From: an uncultured Pelagibacteraceae bacterium | Lineage (GTDB): Bacteria; Pseudomonadota; Alphaproteobacteria; Pelagibacterales; Pelagibacteraceae | DNA length: 64,000 nucleotides | Direction of reading: 5' to 3' | NCBI GenBank assembly: GCA_902560565.1 | Contig: CACEMG010000001.1 | Span: 1 to 64,000 of the forward strand | In this document: piece by piece, positions 47,973 to 60,368 of the stretch | How positions within the stretch are numbered: position 1 is the first letter of the stretch | Layout of the letters: every line of letters starts with the position of its first letter | Notes under the pieces: generated by a model | Told to the model about the DNA's origin: nothing | The model's database searches: none | Seen by the model: only the letters and a program-made list of their open reading frames with translations | Made by a program: the position numbers and the translations under genes

Positions 47973-49178
47973 ATGAAAAAAATTTTTTACGGTAGGGCTG
48001 TATATGATTACAAAGAAATTAATGCAGTCAATAAAGTGCTTAAAAAAGAAAGCTTAACTTTAATAGATGGAAAAAATGTAAAGAAACTGGAAAATATTAT
48101 AGCTAAAATTTTTGGTAAAAAATATGGACTAATGGTAAATTCTGGCTCTTCAGCAAATTTACTAGCCTTAAGTTCTTTGAAATTAAAAAAAGGCAGTGAA
48201 GTGATAACTCCTACTCTTACATTTTCAACTACTGTAGCTCCAATTTACCAATTAGGTTTAATTGCAAATTTTGTTGGAGTTTTAAATAACAAATTTATTG
48301 CCGATCCTGAACAAATTAAAAAAGTTATCAATAAAAAAACCTCAGCAATAATGATACCAAACCTATTAGGTAATATTGCTGACTGGAAGGTAATTTACGA
48401 TATAGCCAGGAAAAAAAAAATTCCAGTAATTGAAGACTCGGCAGATACAATTGGTTATAAATATAAAAATGGTAATACTGGTAAATTTTCAGATATCGTT
48501 ACAAATAGTTTTTATGCTTCGCATATAATCTCTGGTGCTGGATTTGGAGGCATAGTTTGCTTCAATGATTATGAAAAATATAAGTTTGCAAAATTACTTC
48601 GTGGCTGGGGCAGGTCATCTGCGACTTTTAATGAATCCGAAAGCTCAAAAAAAAGATTTAATATAAAAATTTCGGGAATTGATTACGATAAAAAATATAT
48701 TTTTAAAGAATTTGGCTATAATTTTTTACCATCTGAAATCTCTGCTGCGTTTGCACTAGAACAAGTTAAAAAATTGAAAAATAATATTCAAGTAAGAGAA
48801 AAAAATTTTAATTATTTAAAAAAATTTTTTTCTAATTACAATGGATATTTTAAACTTCCTGAAAGTTATAAATTTGTAAAAACACCATGGTTAGCATTTC
48901 CATTGGTTATAATTCCAAATAAAAAATTTAAAAGAAAACAATTACAAATTTATTTTGAAGACAATAATATCCAAACTAGAACTATATTTACTGGAAATAT
49001 TCTTAAGCAACCAGTCATGTACAAAAAGAAATACAAGAAAAGTAAGGATTCTGAAAATATTGCAAACGATGTGATGAAAAATGGAATATTAATTGGCTGT
49101 CATCAAGGCTTAAAAAAAAATGATCTTGATTATATTTTTTACATATTCAAAAAGTTCGTAAAAAAATACCAATTATAA
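47973..49178 (+). CDS. DegT/DnrJ/EryC1-fold PLP/PMP enzyme, RfbH/ColD-like (His at the Schiff-base Lys position)
   Basis: GLMVNSGSSANLLALSSLKLKKG, EDSADTIGYKYK, NSFYASHIISGAGFGGIV (H replaces K), LRGWGRSSATF, FGYNFLPSEISAAFALEQ. Confidence 0.85.
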   Translation: MKKIFYGRAVYDYKEINAVNKVLKKESLTLIDGKNVKKLENIIAKIFGKKYGLMVNSGSSANLLALSSLKLKKGSEVITPTLTFSTTVAPIYQLGLIANFVGVLNNKFIADPEQIKKVINKKTSAIMIPNLLGNIADWKVIYDIARKKKIPVIEDSADTIGYKYKNGNTGKFSDIVTNSFYASHIISGAGFGGIVCFNDYEKYKFAKLLRGWGRSSATFNESESSKKRFNIKISGIDYDKKYIFKEFGYNFLPSEISAAFALEQVKKLKNNIQVREKNFNYLKKFFSNYNGYFKLPESYKFVKTPWLAFPLVIIPNKKFKRKQLQIYFEDNNIQTRTIFTGNILKQPVMYKKKYKKSKDSENIANDVMKNGILIGCHQGLKKNDLDYIFYIFKKFVKKYQL

Positions 49179-49180
49179 TA

Positions 49181-49984
49181 TTAAATTTCAAAATGCTTTA
49201 TATGTAATTTGTAGAAATTTGAATTTTTTTTAAACCAATAACTTAAAAATCTTTCTGCTAAAAAAGCATAAATCCTTATTTGACCATAATCTTTTTTTGC
49301 ATCAAATCCAAACTCAGTTTCACATTTCTCAAGCCATTTGAATACAGTTTTATAATAATCATCCAAAAGTTTATAAGATTGGCAGATAAACATGTTAAAA
49401 GGGTTAAATGAGCCTTCGGTCTCGACAAAATTCCTAAAATCATTTTTGTCATTTACTTCCAAAAGTTCAATTGCTTTATCTAAATTTCCAAAACCATGGT
49501 ACATGTCAAAATGCACTTTAATTGTCATTGTTTTCCTTGAGAAAAAAACAAAAGGATTTTTAATTAATTGTTTTCTACCGTGTTTAATAATTTTACTTAT
49601 TTTTGTTTGATTAACAAAATACTCATTTCCAAGAATTACATCATAATTGTTCCATTCATTGGGTATTTCTTGAATTATGTTTGATTTTAAATCTTTAAAA
49701 TTGGATATTTTCGGGTCTTTTACCCAAAACCTCCTATAATGACAAAAACCTAACCATTTTTCCTTAAAACATTCTTTTAAATGATTTTTCCATATCCAAT
49801 AATGAAAAGTATTCTCACCATAAAATTTATTTTTATGTGAAATGTTATTACCGCTATTGTCCCTAGTCCATTCCATATCAAATTTATCTGTACCTAATCC
49901 AACTGGAATGTAATTCATTTTTTTAATTGTATTCAAATGAGAGTTATTCAAAGATAAACAGTACATTTTCATATTTTTAAGCAA
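49181..49984 (-). CDS. DUF4422-like putative glycosyltransferase
   Basis: NTFHYWIWKN...KWLGFCHYRRFW motif and VILGNEYF. Confidence 0.75.
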   Translation of the reverse strand: MLKNMKMYCLSLNNSHLNTIKKMNYIPVGLGTDKFDMEWTRDNSGNNISHKNKFYGENTFHYWIWKNHLKECFKEKWLGFCHYRRFWVKDPKISNFKDLKSNIIQEIPNEWNNYDVILGNEYFVNQTKISKIIKHGRKQLIKNPFVFFSRKTMTIKVHFDMYHGFGNLDKAIELLEVNDKNDFRNFVETEGSFNPFNMFICQSYKLLDDYYKTVFKWLEKCETEFGFDAKKDYGQIRIYAFLAERFLSYWFKKNSNFYKLHIKHFEI

Positions 49985-50765
49985 TCCATTCTTTGTATTT
50001 ATCCATATTTTCTAAAATTATTTTAGGAAAAGTTTTATCAAAATTTACTTTTTGGTATTTTTGGTCCCTATTAAATAAATCAATACCTGAAGAAATTTTT
50101 TTCTTTATTTCATTTATCTCAAGAAACTCACTTTTATTAAATTCATCATGTGCAAATGATTTAATTTTACTTATGATTTGATGAGGATTCATGAGAAACG
50201 AAAAATGCCATCCTCCGTTTTGAACGATATTCCATTTAATTTTATAAAATTCAAAAAAGAAACGTTTTTTTACTTTTTGATTTCTCAACCATTGAGGAGA
50301 TTTCAAGTATTTTTTTTTGCATAACTTTGAACCATACCAATTTGGAAAGGTCATATTTTTCATATTAAATTTAAAACAAAAATTTGATTGCTGAAATACT
50401 GTAAATTTAAATTTTTCAGAATACTTATAATTACGAAGGTTTGGAATTTCATCAACATCAGAAATAATTATATAATCATCATCTAACAAGTTTTCGGTTG
50501 CATTGCTTATAAAATTTCTTTGAAAATTTTCTCTTTCCCATGTTCCCTTTAATGTTTCTGGAAAACTTTCGATCTTAAGGTGAATGATTTTATCTTTATA
50601 TTTTTTAAAGTTCTCAATTTGAAATGAATTTTTTTTAGCATTACCTTGGTGATCTACTAAGGATTCAACTAAAATAAACTTTTTAATATATTTGGATAAT
50701 ATACTTAGCCTTATATCTAACAATAATTCCTCATTGTTATACATAAAACAGTCAAAAAAATTCAT
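49977..50765 (-). CDS. Family 17-like glycosyltransferase
   Basis: MNFFDCFMYNNEELLLDIRLSILSKYIKKFILVES, WERENFQRNFI, DDDYIIISDVDEIPN. ATG at 50765 avoids overlap with lepA. Confidence 0.82.
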   Translation of the reverse strand: MNFFDCFMYNNEELLLDIRLSILSKYIKKFILVESLVDHQGNAKKNSFQIENFKKYKDKIIHLKIESFPETLKGTWERENFQRNFISNATENLLDDDYIIISDVDEIPNLRNYKYSEKFKFTVFQQSNFCFKFNMKNMTFPNWYGSKLCKKKYLKSPQWLRNQKVKKRFFFEFYKIKWNIVQNGGWHFSFLMNPHQIISKIKSFAHDEFNKSEFLEINEIKKKISSGIDLFNRDQKYQKVNFDKTFPKIILENMDKYKEWIA

Positions 50766-50766
50766 T

Positions 50767-52572
50767 TCAATTTTTATTAATTTTAAGCACACCAATAAAA
50801 GCTTCTTGGGGTATTTCCACTTTTCCAAATTGTTTTGCTTTAGCCTTCCCTTTTTTTTGTTTTTCTAGCAATTTTCTTTTTCGATCTAACGCCCCACCAC
50901 CATGTATTTTTGTAAGTACATCTTTTTTAAAACCCTTTATAGTTTCTCTTGCTATTATTTTACCACCTATAGCAGCTTGAACAGGTATCATAAAATTATG
51001 TCTTGGTATTAAATCTTTCAATTTCTCACAAACCTCTCTTCCTATTGTTTGAGCAAAATCCTTATGTACCATCATTGCTAAGGCATCTACTGGCTCTGTG
51101 TTAACAAGAATACCAAGCTTAACCAAATTTCCTTCTTTATGACCTGTGATTTCATAATCAAAGCTTGCGTATCCACTGGTCATAGATTTTAGACGATCAT
51201 TGAAATCAAAAACTACTTCATTTAGAGGTATATCGTAATTTAAAACAGCTCTATTACCTGAATAACTTAAATTTGTTTGAATACCTCTTTTGTTTTGGCA
51301 AAGCTTGATTATTGATCCTAGATATTGGTCTGGTGTAATAATAGTAGCTTTGATCCAGGGTTCCTCAATTAATTTTATCAAAGTTGGATCTGGTAGGCTT
51401 GATGGATTTTGAAGATCAAAAATTTTACCGTCATTTAAATGTATCTTGTAAACTACGCCTGGGGTTGTTGTTAAAAGATTAATATCAAACTCTCTTTCAA
51501 GTCTTTCTGTTACAATTTCCAAGTGGAGCAGTCCTAAAAATCCACATCTAAATCCTAGCCCTAATGCTGATGATGACTCTGGTTCATAAGAAAAACTGGA
51601 GTCATTCAATTTTAGTTTGGCTAATCCATCTTTTAATTTTTGATATTCAGAACTATCGACAGGGAACAGTCCACAAAATACTACTGGTTTACTAGGTTTA
51701 AAACCAGGTAAAGCTTTTTGTATAGGTTTATTTGCATCACAAATAGTATCTCCTACTTTAGTTTCAGATAAATTTTTTATACCAGTAATTATAAAACCAA
51801 TTTCTCCAGAATTTAGTTCACTTATATCTTTTGGTTTAGGTGTAAAAACTCCAACTTTTTCAATAATATATTCCTGATTTGTTGACATCATTTTAATTTT
51901 CATGTTCTTTTTTAATTTTCCATCAATTACTCTGACAAGAATTATTACTCCAAGGTATGAGTCGTACCAGCTATCAACAAGCAAACATTTTAATAATTCC
52001 TCTTTTTTTCCTTCAGGTGGTGGTAAATTTGCAATTATTTGCTCTAAAATTTCATCAATACCTTCTCCTGTTTTACCAGAACAGGGAACCGCAAGAGAAG
52101 TGTCAATACCAATAACATCTTCGATTTGTTTTTTTGTTCTATCAATATCAGAAGCTGGTAAATCTATTTTATTTAGTACAGGTACAATTTCATGGTTTGT
52201 ATCTAATGCTTGATAAACGTTAGCGAGTGTTTGAGCCTCTACACCTTGAGTGCTATCAACAATCAGAATTGATCCCTCACAAGCATACAAAGATCTACTT
52301 ACCTCATAACTGAAATCTACATGACCAGGAGTATCGATAATATTTAATATGTACTCTTTTCCATCTTTAGATTTGTAATTTAATTTTACAGTTTGAGCTT
52401 TGATTGTTATTCCTCTTTCTCTCTCTATATCCATTGAATCTAATACTTGCTCTTTCATTTCCCTTTCTGTAAGACCACCACATCGATGGATTATTCTATC
52501 TGCAATTGTTGATTTACCGTGATCTATATGAGCGATAATTGCGAAATTTCTGATATTATCTAGATTTGACAT
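50767..52572 (-). CDS. lepA: Elongation factor 4 (LepA)
   Basis: [82 protein letters not shown]. Confidence 0.98.
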   Translation of the reverse strand: MSNLDNIRNFAIIAHIDHGKSTIADRIIHRCGGLTEREMKEQVLDSMDIERERGITIKAQTVKLNYKSKDGKEYILNIIDTPGHVDFSYEVSRSLYACEGSILIVDSTQGVEAQTLANVYQALDTNHEIVPVLNKIDLPASDIDRTKKQIEDVIGIDTSLAVPCSGKTGEGIDEILEQIIANLPPPEGKKEELLKCLLVDSWYDSYLGVIILVRVIDGKLKKNMKIKMMSTNQEYIIEKVGVFTPKPKDISELNSGEIGFIITGIKNLSETKVGDTICDANKPIQKALPGFKPSKPVVFCGLFPVDSSEYQKLKDGLAKLKLNDSSFSYEPESSSALGLGFRCGFLGLLHLEIVTERLEREFDINLLTTTPGVVYKIHLNDGKIFDLQNPSSLPDPTLIKLIEEPWIKATIITPDQYLGSIIKLCQNKRGIQTNLSYSGNRAVLNYDIPLNEVVFDFNDRLKSMTSGYASFDYEITGHKEGNLVKLGILVNTEPVDALAMMVHKDFAQTIGREVCEKLKDLIPRHNFMIPVQAAIGGKIIARETIKGFKKDVLTKIHGGGALDRKRKLLEKQKKGKAKAKQFGKVEIPQEAFIGVLKINKN

Positions 52573-54981
52573 CTATGATCTTAATTTTGCACCAGTTTTA
52601 TTTTCAACATTAGAAATAATCAACTTATTTAAATTATTTAAATCATCATCAGTAAGCGATTTATTTGATGATTGAATAGTTACATTTAACGCAACTGATT
52701 TTTTTTCTTTATCTATATTATCTCCCTCGTATACATCAAAGACTCTTATAGATTTAATGAGATCTTCATCTACATCAGAAATAATTTTTATAAGTTCTTG
52801 TACTTCAAAATTTTTATCTATAACAAACGCAAAGTCTCTTTCGGATTTTTGAAAATCAGAATATTGAAATTTTGATTTTAAGTCTTTAAGTTTATCTTCT
52901 CCAATTTTTATCCTTTCTAAAAAAATCTCAAATACAATGAGCGCATCTGTTTTTAGATCTGCTTTGAGGAGTATATTTGGATGTATTTCTCCAAAATAGG
53001 CTATTGGAAGTTTATCTATAGAATTTTGGTAAATAGCACCTGATTTTCCAGGATGATAATAATTAGGAGTTTTACTATTAATATTGATTTTAACAGGATC
53101 TAAACCTATTTCATGCAGAGTTTGGATTACATCTCTTTTAGAGTCAAATACATCGAGCTTTCTCTCTTTTTCTATCCAATTTAATCTTGAAGCTAATCCC
53201 GATTTTAAACCTGCTAAAACAATTTCCTGGTCCCCAGGTTTATTGCCAATAAAAATTGGCCCAATTTCAAACATTGAAATGTCTTTAAAATCTCTTTCTA
53301 AATTCTTTTTTAAATAAAAGATAAGATTAGAGAAAATTGAACTTCTTAAAACGTTTAAGTCGGAGCTTATAGGGTTGACTATTTCAATTTCTTTTTTATC
53401 TTCTTTAAATAAATCATTAATTTTCGAATCTGTAAACGACCAAGTAACTGTTTCAAAATATCCTTTGGATGCTACTGATCTTTGCAAGAAATGGAATAAT
53501 TTTTGCTGTTTATTAAGAGTTGGTTTAATTCTTACCTTTTCTGGTAATTTTGTTTCAATTTTATCGTAGCCAATTATTCTTGCAATTTCCTCCACAATAT
53601 CAATTTCTTGTTCTATATCTGGTCTCCATGAAGGAACTATCAAATCCAAAACGTTTTTTTTCTTCGTTACTTTAAATCCAAGACCGTCTAGAATTTTACC
53701 GATCTCTTTTTCTGGAACTTTAAAGCCAGTAATACTTTGAAGTTTTGCAATTGGAAAAATAATTTTGCGTTGTTTAAATCTTTTATTTATCTGGATATCT
53801 TTTTTGCTTATTGTTCCACCACATAATTTTTGTATTAGTCCCGCAGCAACCAATAAACCTTCTTCGATTGAATTAGGATCTATACCTCTTTCAAATCGAT
53901 GTTTTGCGTCAGTATCTATACTTAATAACCGTGAGGTCTTCCTTATTGATTTTGGATGAAAGTATGCGGACTCTAACAAAATATTTTTTGTTCCAAGCTC
54001 TGTAGCTGATCTTGTCCCGCCTATTATGCCTCCTAAACCCAAAATGCCCGACTTATCAGTAATTACACACATATTTTCCTCTAGGACATATTTTTTATTA
54101 TCTAATGCTTCAAAACTTTCACCTTTTTTAGAATTTCTTACTACAATTTCTGTATCAATTTTGTCTGAATCGTATGCATGTAAAGGTCGATTTAGATCAA
54201 GCATGACATAATTTGTTATATCAACAATTGCTGAAATTGGTTTCTGACCGATAGATAATAATTTATCTTTGAGCCATTTAGGACTCTCTTTATTTTTAAC
54301 ACCTTTGATTAAATAACTTCCAAATGCTGCACATCCTTGGTATTTCTCATTCATTATTTTTACTTTTAAGTTTTGCTGACCCGAGGATTTTATTTTGGGG
54401 AAGTTTTTTTTCCTTAATTTACCTGATCCAGCTGCTGCTAAATCTCGCGCAATACCTCTTACACCAAGACAGTCAGCCCGGTTTGGAGTAATTGATAAGT
54501 CAATAATTTTTGGGGTGTTATTTAAAAAATAATTTTTGCCAATTTTACTTTTATATTTATTTGTAGATAATTCAGTTATACCCTCGCTTTCATTAGAAAG
54601 CTTCAATTCTGCCTCGGAGCACAACATACCATAAGATGTAACTCCCCTTATTTTACTTACTGATAATTTCATTTGATTTTTTGGAATAACTGCTCCAGGC
54701 GGTGCATAAACTGTTATTAAATTTTTTTTTGCATTGGGCGCTCCACAAACAACTTTTACATTTTCATTTCTTCCAATATCAACCTCACATACTTTCAATC
54801 TATCAGCATTTGGATGTTTTTCAGAGCTAACTATTTTTGCAACAAGAAAATGATCTAATTCTGACTGTTGACTTTGAAAACTTTCTACCTCTAAACCTAT
54901 ATTTGTCAGTTTATCTATTATTTTTTCATCATTTAATTTTGAATCAAAATGATCTTTTAACCAATCTATGGTGAATTTCAT
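52573..54981 (-). CDS. pheT: Phenylalanyl-tRNA synthetase beta chain
   Basis: [50 protein letters not shown]-like [10 protein letters not shown]-terminal FDX-ACB domain. Confidence 0.97.
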   Translation of the reverse strand: MKFTIDWLKDHFDSKLNDEKIIDKLTNIGLEVESFQSQQSELDHFLVAKIVSSEKHPNADRLKVCEVDIGRNENVKVVCGAPNAKKNLITVYAPPGAVIPKNQMKLSVSKIRGVTSYGMLCSEAELKLSNESEGITELSTNKYKSKIGKNYFLNNTPKIIDLSITPNRADCLGVRGIARDLAAAGSGKLRKKNFPKIKSSGQQNLKVKIMNEKYQGCAAFGSYLIKGVKNKESPKWLKDKLLSIGQKPISAIVDITNYVMLDLNRPLHAYDSDKIDTEIVVRNSKKGESFEALDNKKYVLEENMCVITDKSGILGLGGIIGGTRSATELGTKNILLESAYFHPKSIRKTSRLLSIDTDAKHRFERGIDPNSIEEGLLVAAGLIQKLCGGTISKKDIQINKRFKQRKIIFPIAKLQSITGFKVPEKEIGKILDGLGFKVTKKKNVLDLIVPSWRPDIEQEIDIVEEIARIIGYDKIETKLPEKVRIKPTLNKQQKLFHFLQRSVASKGYFETVTWSFTDSKINDLFKEDKKEIEIVNPISSDLNVLRSSIFSNLIFYLKKNLERDFKDISMFEIGPIFIGNKPGDQEIVLAGLKSGLASRLNWIEKERKLDVFDSKRDVIQTLHEIGLDPVKININSKTPNYYHPGKSGAIYQNSIDKLPIAYFGEIHPNILLKADLKTDALIVFEIFLERIKIGEDKLKDLKSKFQYSDFQKSERDFAFVIDKNFEVQELIKIISDVDEDLIKSIRVFDVYEGDNIDKEKKSVALNVTIQSSNKSLTDDDLNNLNKLIISNVENKTGAKLRS

Positions 54982-56045
54982 CGACTTAAACCTCTGTAAC
55001 TAGATGGAACGTCTAAAGGATCAAATCCAAAATGACTTAGCCATCTATAATCTGACTCAAAAAAAGCTCTTAAATCGTTAATTCCATATTTCAACATTGC
55101 TAATCTATCTATACCTATACCGAAAGCGTAACCCTGATACTTAGAAGGGTTAACTTTAACATTTTTTAGAACGTTAGGATGGACCATTCCGCATCCTAAA
55201 ATCTCAAGCCATTTATTTCCTTCTCCAATTATTATTTTGCCATCTTTTAACTCATAGCCAATGTCGACTTCTGCGGAAGGTTCAGTAAATGGAAAATGAC
55301 TTGGTCTAAATCTCATCTTAATTTTATCAACTTCAAAAAATTCTCTTATAAAATAATTTAAGCAGCCTTTTAAGTGACCCATGTTAATATTCTTATCTAC
55401 ATGAAGACCTTCAACTTGATGAAACATAGGTGCGTGAGTTTGATCACTGTCAGATCTATAGGTTCTTCCTGGGGCAATTATTTTGAAAGGTGGCTTGCCA
55501 TTTAACATGGTCCTTACTTGCACAGGAGAAGTATGTGTCCTGAGCAAAAACTTTTTATTTTTATCTAAGTAGAAAGTATCATGCATATCTCTTGCTGGAT
55601 GATTTTCGGGTGTATTTAAAGCAGTAAAGTTATTATATTCATTCTCAACATCTGGCCCTTCCTCGACAGAAAAACCTATTTCAGAAAAGATTGAAGAAAT
55701 TTCATCAATAACTTGCGAGACAGGATGAATTTTTCCCCTATTAAAAGTTCTTTCGGGTAAGGTAACATCAACTCTTTCATTTTTAAGTTTTAAGTTAATT
55801 TCGTTTATTTCGAGATCATTTATTTTTTTTTCAATTAGGTTATGTAATTCATTTTTTGCATCATTTAATTGAGATGAAATAGTTTTTCTTTCTTCAGGAT
55901 TTATAGACCCTATCTTCTTAAATTCATTTGATATTTTCCCGCTCTTTCCAAATAATTCAGACTTTAATTGGTTTATTTCTTTAAGATCAGAAATTTCTTT
56001 AAGCTTATTAAGATACTCTTCTTTTATTTTTATAATATCTGACAT
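54978..56045 (-). CDS. pheS: Phenylalanyl-tRNA synthetase alpha chain
   Basis: [74 protein letters not shown]-like [10 protein letters not shown]. Confidence 0.98.
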   Translation of the reverse strand: MSDIIKIKEEYLNKLKEISDLKEINQLKSELFGKSGKISNEFKKIGSINPEERKTISSQLNDAKNELHNLIEKKINDLEINEINLKLKNERVDVTLPERTFNRGKIHPVSQVIDEISSIFSEIGFSVEEGPDVENEYNNFTALNTPENHPARDMHDTFYLDKNKKFLLRTHTSPVQVRTMLNGKPPFKIIAPGRTYRSDSDQTHAPMFHQVEGLHVDKNINMGHLKGCLNYFIREFFEVDKIKMRFRPSHFPFTEPSAEVDIGYELKDGKIIIGEGNKWLEILGCGMVHPNVLKNVKVNPSKYQGYAFGIGIDRLAMLKYGINDLRAFFESDYRWLSHFGFDPLDVPSSYRGLSR

Positions 56046-56088
56046 ATCTGCAGATTATTTCTTAGTTTAAATAAAACAATAGTGAAGA

Positions 56089-56445
56089 TTAATTTAACGC
56101 TGATTGTGCTTTTTTGACAATCGTTTTAAAGGCTTCTGGGTTATCGTATGCTATTTCTGCTAGAATCTTTCTATCTAACTTAATACCTGATTTGTTTAAA
56201 CCATGAATGAATCTAGAGTAAGTAAGTCCCTCTGATCTAACACCGGCATTTATCCTTTGTATCCAAAGCGATTTGAATTCTCTTTTTTTATTTCTACGGT
56301 CTCTGTAAGCATATTGCATTGCTTTTTCCATAGCTTGTCTTGCCACTCTAATAGTGTTTTTTCTTCTGCCCCATTGACCCTTCACAGCCTTTAAAACTTT
56401 TTTATGTTTTGCTCTACTTGTTACACCTCTTTTAACCCTAGCCAT
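56089..56445 (-). CDS. rplT: Ribosomal protein bL20
   Basis: [30 protein letters not shown]...[25 protein letters not shown]. Confidence 0.98.
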   Translation of the reverse strand: MARVKRGVTSRAKHKKVLKAVKGQWGRRKNTIRVARQAMEKAMQYAYRDRRNKKREFKSLWIQRINAGVRSEGLTYSRFIHGLNKSGIKLDRKILAEIAYDNPEAFKTIVKKAQSALN

Positions 56446-56446
56446 T

Positions 56447-56653
56447 TTATCCTCTTAAATTATATGGCATATACGATTTAACAATTTTTCCATCCTGCTT
56501 TGCCATAATTGTGGTTCCTCTTTGCTTTCTTATCTGTGAATTAGTTCTTTTGATCATGCCATGTCTCTTTCCTGCTTGAGGCATAACAACTTTTCCTCTT
56601 GCGGTGATTTTAAATCTTTTTTTTGCTGAGCTTTTAGTTTTTAATTTTGGCAT
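56447..56653 (-). CDS. rpmI: Ribosomal protein bL35
   Basis: [22 protein letters not shown]...[16 protein letters not shown]. Confidence 0.97.
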   Translation of the reverse strand: MPKLKTKSSAKKRFKITARGKVVMPQAGKRHGMIKRTNSQIRKQRGTTIMAKQDGKIVKSYMPYNLRG

Positions 56654-56706
56654 ACGTGGCAGGATTTATACAAATATTAGAATTAATTTACAACCTTAAT
56701 TATTGC

Positions 56707-57252
56707 TTATAATGGCTGTATTACCATTATCATCTGTTTTCCATCAAATTTCGGTTGAAGCTCAATTTTACCAACTGAGGACATATCAGTTTTGATTTTT
56801 TCCATCAACTCATTTCCAAGATGTGTGTGTTGAAGTTCTCTACCTTTAAATCTAATAGTAAATTTTACCTTGTCTCCTTTAGTAAGAAATTTTTGAGCAT
56901 TTTTAATTTTAAAAGAATAATCGTGCACTTCAGTAACTGGTCTTAATTTAATTTCTTTTAGATCAATTTTTTTTTGTTTCTTCTTAGCTTTATTTGCTTT
57001 TTTTTGTGCGTCGTATTTAAATTTACCCATATCCATAATTTTACATACTGGAGGTTTGGCATTTGGAGAAATTTCTATAAGATCTAAACCCTCTTCTCGA
57101 GCAATTGAAATTGCTTCATTTGTATTTAAAATTCCTAAATTTTCACCAGCACTTGAAATTACTTGGACCTCTGGAGAATAGATTCTATTGTTGGCCCTTG
57201 GACCTTTATCCTTAGTTCTTCTTTGAAAATAATTTTTTTTATGATCTGCCAC
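56707..57252 (-). CDS. infC: Translation initiation factor IF-3
   Basis: NEAISIAREEGLDLIEISPNAKPPVCKIMDMGKFKYDAQKK, VKFTIRFKGRELQHTHLG. Confidence 0.97.
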   Translation of the reverse strand: MADHKKNYFQRRTKDKGPRANNRIYSPEVQVISSAGENLGILNTNEAISIAREEGLDLIEISPNAKPPVCKIMDMGKFKYDAQKKANKAKKKQKKIDLKEIKLRPVTEVHDYSFKIKNAQKFLTKGDKVKFTIRFKGRELQHTHLGNELMEKIKTDMSSVGKIELQPKFDGKQMIMVIQPL

Positions 57253-59172
57253 TTAATTGAGGGATGCTTGATTTAGAGCAGTGTACTTTTTGATAAAATC
57301 TTTAAGCTTCATATTTTCTTGTTTTTTATTATCCAATTCTCTAATAGTTACACTATCACTGTCAACTTCTTTTTTACCACAAATTAGTAAAACTGGTACT
57401 TTAGATAGTGAATGTTCTCTTATTTTGTAATTCAAATTGTGATTTTTTAAATCAACTTCACAATTTAATCCAATATTTCTAAGTTTATCAGCTACTTGTG
57501 TAGCATATTTATCAAATTCATCTGAGACAGGGATGACAACTATTTGAAGTGGACTAATCCAAAATGGAAGCTTGCCTGCGTAGTTTTCAATGAGAATTCC
57601 AATAAATCTTTCTAATGATCCAAATAGAGCTCTATGAAGCATTACTGGTACTTTTTTTGATCCATCTTTATCAACAAATGTTGCACCTAATCTTTCAGGA
57701 AGATTTAAATCTACTTGCAGGGTTCCACATTGCCAATCTCGTCCTATTGCATCTCTTAAAACAAATTCAATTTTCGGTCCATAAAATGCACCTTCACCTT
57801 TATTAATGGTATATTCTAATTTTGTTGCTTTCACTGCTTCTAATAATGCAGCTTCAGATTTATCCCAAACTTTATCGTCTCCAACTCTTATCTCAGGTCG
57901 GTCAGAATATTTTAATATTACATTTTTAAAGCCTAAATCTTTATAAATATCTAATATTAAATTTGTTACGCTTAAGGACTCTTCTGTAATTTGTTCCTCT
58001 GTACAAAAAATATGAGCATCATCTTGGGTAAATGCTCTTACTCTCATAAGACCATGTAAAGCTCCTGAAGGTTCATATCTGTGGACTTTTCCAAATTCAG
58101 ACATTTTTAAGGGTAAATCTCTATAACTTTTTAGTCCCTGATTAAAAACTTGTACACATCCTGGACAATTCATTGGTTTAATTGCAAATACTTTTTCATC
58201 AGGAGTGGTAGATGTATACATGTGTTCTCCAAATTTATCCCAATGACCAGATTTTTCCCAAAGAGACCTGTCTAGAATTTCTGGTGTATTTATCTCTTTA
58301 TAACCCGCTTTTTTTTGCCTATCTCTCATGTAATCAACAAGTTTTTGAAAAAGACTCCATCCTTTTTCATGCCAGAAAACTGACCCTGGACTTTCTTCTC
58401 TAAAATGAAACAGATCCATTTCTTTTCCAAGCTTTCTATGATCTCTTTTTTCAGCCTCTTCTATTCTTTTTAAATAAGTATCTAAATCTTTTTGATTAGC
58501 CCAACCAGTACCATAAATCCTTTGAAGCATTTCATTTTTCGAGTCTCCACGCCAATATGCTCCTGAGACTTTTGTTAATTTAAAAGCTTTGCCAATTTTT
58601 CCTGAAGATTCCAAATGAGGACCTCTACACAAATCATGCCAAGTTTCACCATGATGATAAATTGAAAGTTCTTCATTTTTTGGAATGCTCTCAATTATTT
58701 CGGCTTTATACTTTTCACCAATCTTTTTAAAATGGTTTATAGCCTTTTCTCTCTCCCAAACTTCTCTTTTTGTTTTGACGTCTTTATCGACAATCTCTGA
58801 CATTCTTTTTTCAATTTTATTCAGATCTTCATTTGTAAAAGGCTCCTTTCTTGCAAAATCATAATAAAAACCATTTTCGATAACTGGACCTATGGTGACC
58901 TGTGTTCCCGGATATAATTCCTGAACTGCCATAGCCATTATGTGAGCAGCATCATGTCTAATAACTTCTAATCCTTCTGGATCTTTAGCAGTAAAAATTT
59001 TTACAGAACTATCTTCTTTAATTATATGATATAAATCTTTAAGTTCTCCATTTACACTCATAATTAAAGCTTGCTTTGCTAAGGATTTGCTAATTTTTTC
59101 AGCAACTTCTGAGCCAGTTACGGGTTTTTCAAACTTAATTATCTTTCCATCAGGGAGTGTAATATTTGTCAT
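57253..59172 (-). CDS. thrS: Threonyl-tRNA synthetase
   Basis: TGS domain, HDAAHIMAMAVQELYPGTQVTIGPVIENGFYYDF, KPMNCPGCVQVF, RVRAFTQDDAHIFC, WQCGTLQVDLNLPERL. Confidence 0.98.
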   Translation of the reverse strand: MTNITLPDGKIIKFEKPVTGSEVAEKISKSLAKQALIMSVNGELKDLYHIIKEDSSVKIFTAKDPEGLEVIRHDAAHIMAMAVQELYPGTQVTIGPVIENGFYYDFARKEPFTNEDLNKIEKRMSEIVDKDVKTKREVWEREKAINHFKKIGEKYKAEIIESIPKNEELSIYHHGETWHDLCRGPHLESSGKIGKAFKLTKVSGAYWRGDSKNEMLQRIYGTGWANQKDLDTYLKRIEEAEKRDHRKLGKEMDLFHFREESPGSVFWHEKGWSLFQKLVDYMRDRQKKAGYKEINTPEILDRSLWEKSGHWDKFGEHMYTSTTPDEKVFAIKPMNCPGCVQVFNQGLKSYRDLPLKMSEFGKVHRYEPSGALHGLMRVRAFTQDDAHIFCTEEQITEESLSVTNLILDIYKDLGFKNVILKYSDRPEIRVGDDKVWDKSEAALLEAVKATKLEYTINKGEGAFYGPKIEFVLRDAIGRDWQCGTLQVDLNLPERLGATFVDKDGSKKVPVMLHRALFGSLERFIGILIENYAGKLPFWISPLQIVVIPVSDEFDKYATQVADKLRNIGLNCEVDLKNHNLNYKIREHSLSKVPVLLICGKKEVDSDSVTIRELDNKKQENMKLKDFIKKYTALNQASLN

Positions 59173-60326
59173 TGGTTAAATAATTTTTTGTATTCTGAAT
59201 AAGTGTTTAGACACATTTTTTCAATATTAAATCTATTTATAACATTCTTTCTACCTTCTTTACCCATTAATTCCAGGGTTAAAGTATCAAGATTTATAAC
59301 CTCGTCAATTTTTTTTGATAAAGAATCTGCATTACCACTTTCAAATAAAATACCACTTTTATTATCAATTATAGTTTCATTTGAGCCGCCAATGTTACTA
59401 GCAATGATAGGTTTTCTCATTGATTGCGCCTCTACCGAAACTCTACCAAAAGCTTCTGGCTCAATTGAGGACGAAACTATAATATCTGATAACATATAAG
59501 CGGCCGGCATATATTCACATTTCTCAATGAACCTAAAATTATTTGTTAAATCGTATTGTTCAACTAATCTTTCAAGTTTTTTTTTATAAACAGTTCTTCC
59601 TTGATCACTGCCTAAAACTACAGCTACGAAGTCTACATCGGAATTTAATTTTTTGAATTTGTTAATTGCCTCAATAAATAATTCTTGTCCTTTCCATGAT
59701 GTTAGTCTGCCTGGTAAAAGAATTACTTTACTATTTTCTTCTATTTGCCAAAGAGTTTTTAATTTACTAACACTATTTTTCTTTAAGTTATCTGGATCAA
59801 AATATTCTGTATTTATACCTCTGAAGATGACTAGAAATTTTTTTTTTGGATTTAAATATTTTGGATAATTATCGTTTATATGTGAAAAAATAAAATTTGA
59901 TCCAGCAATTAATAAATCTGACTTTACCATTACAGAATTATAAAATTTTTTAATATTTGAGCTAAAGTTGTAAGTTCCATGAAAAGTTGTAACGAATTTT
60001 CTGAAAGTGAGCTTTGTTGCAATTAGACAAGACCAGGCAGGCGACCTACTTCTTGCATGAACAATATTGATATTGAGAAATAAAATTATGAAAGCTAGAC
60101 AAATACTGTTTAATAATATTAGAAGTGGATTTTTTGAGTGTATAGGTAACTTTATTATCTTCACTTTTTTTTTATCCACGTACTTTAAAAGTTCTCCACC
60201 ACTTGTAGCTATATAAGACTTACAATTTTGTTCATGAAGGTAGTGTGCTAAGTCGTAACATCCAGTTTCAGCACCACCATAGCCCAATTTTGGTATAACT
60301 TGTAAAACTTTTATTTTAGATGACAT
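59169..60326 (-). CDS. Family 4 glycosyltransferase
   Basis: VIPKLGYGGAETGCYDLAHYL, VHARSRSPAW, LLPGRLTSWKGQELFIEAI, EPEAFGRVSVEAQSMRKPIIASNIGGSNE. Confidence 0.92.
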   Translation of the reverse strand: MSSKIKVLQVIPKLGYGGAETGCYDLAHYLHEQNCKSYIATSGGELLKYVDKKKVKIIKLPIHSKNPLLILLNSICLAFIILFLNINIVHARSRSPAWSCLIATKLTFRKFVTTFHGTYNFSSNIKKFYNSVMVKSDLLIAGSNFIFSHINDNYPKYLNPKKKFLVIFRGINTEYFDPDNLKKNSVSKLKTLWQIEENSKVILLPGRLTSWKGQELFIEAINKFKKLNSDVDFVAVVLGSDQGRTVYKKKLERLVEQYDLTNNFRFIEKCEYMPAAYMLSDIIVSSSIEPEAFGRVSVEAQSMRKPIIASNIGGSNETIIDNKSGILFESGNADSLSKKIDEVINLDTLTLELMGKEGRKNVINRFNIEKMCLNTYSEYKKLFNQ

Positions 60327-60368
60327 TCTCTAATGTTATATATTAAGAAATTACTCTAATAAACTTTT

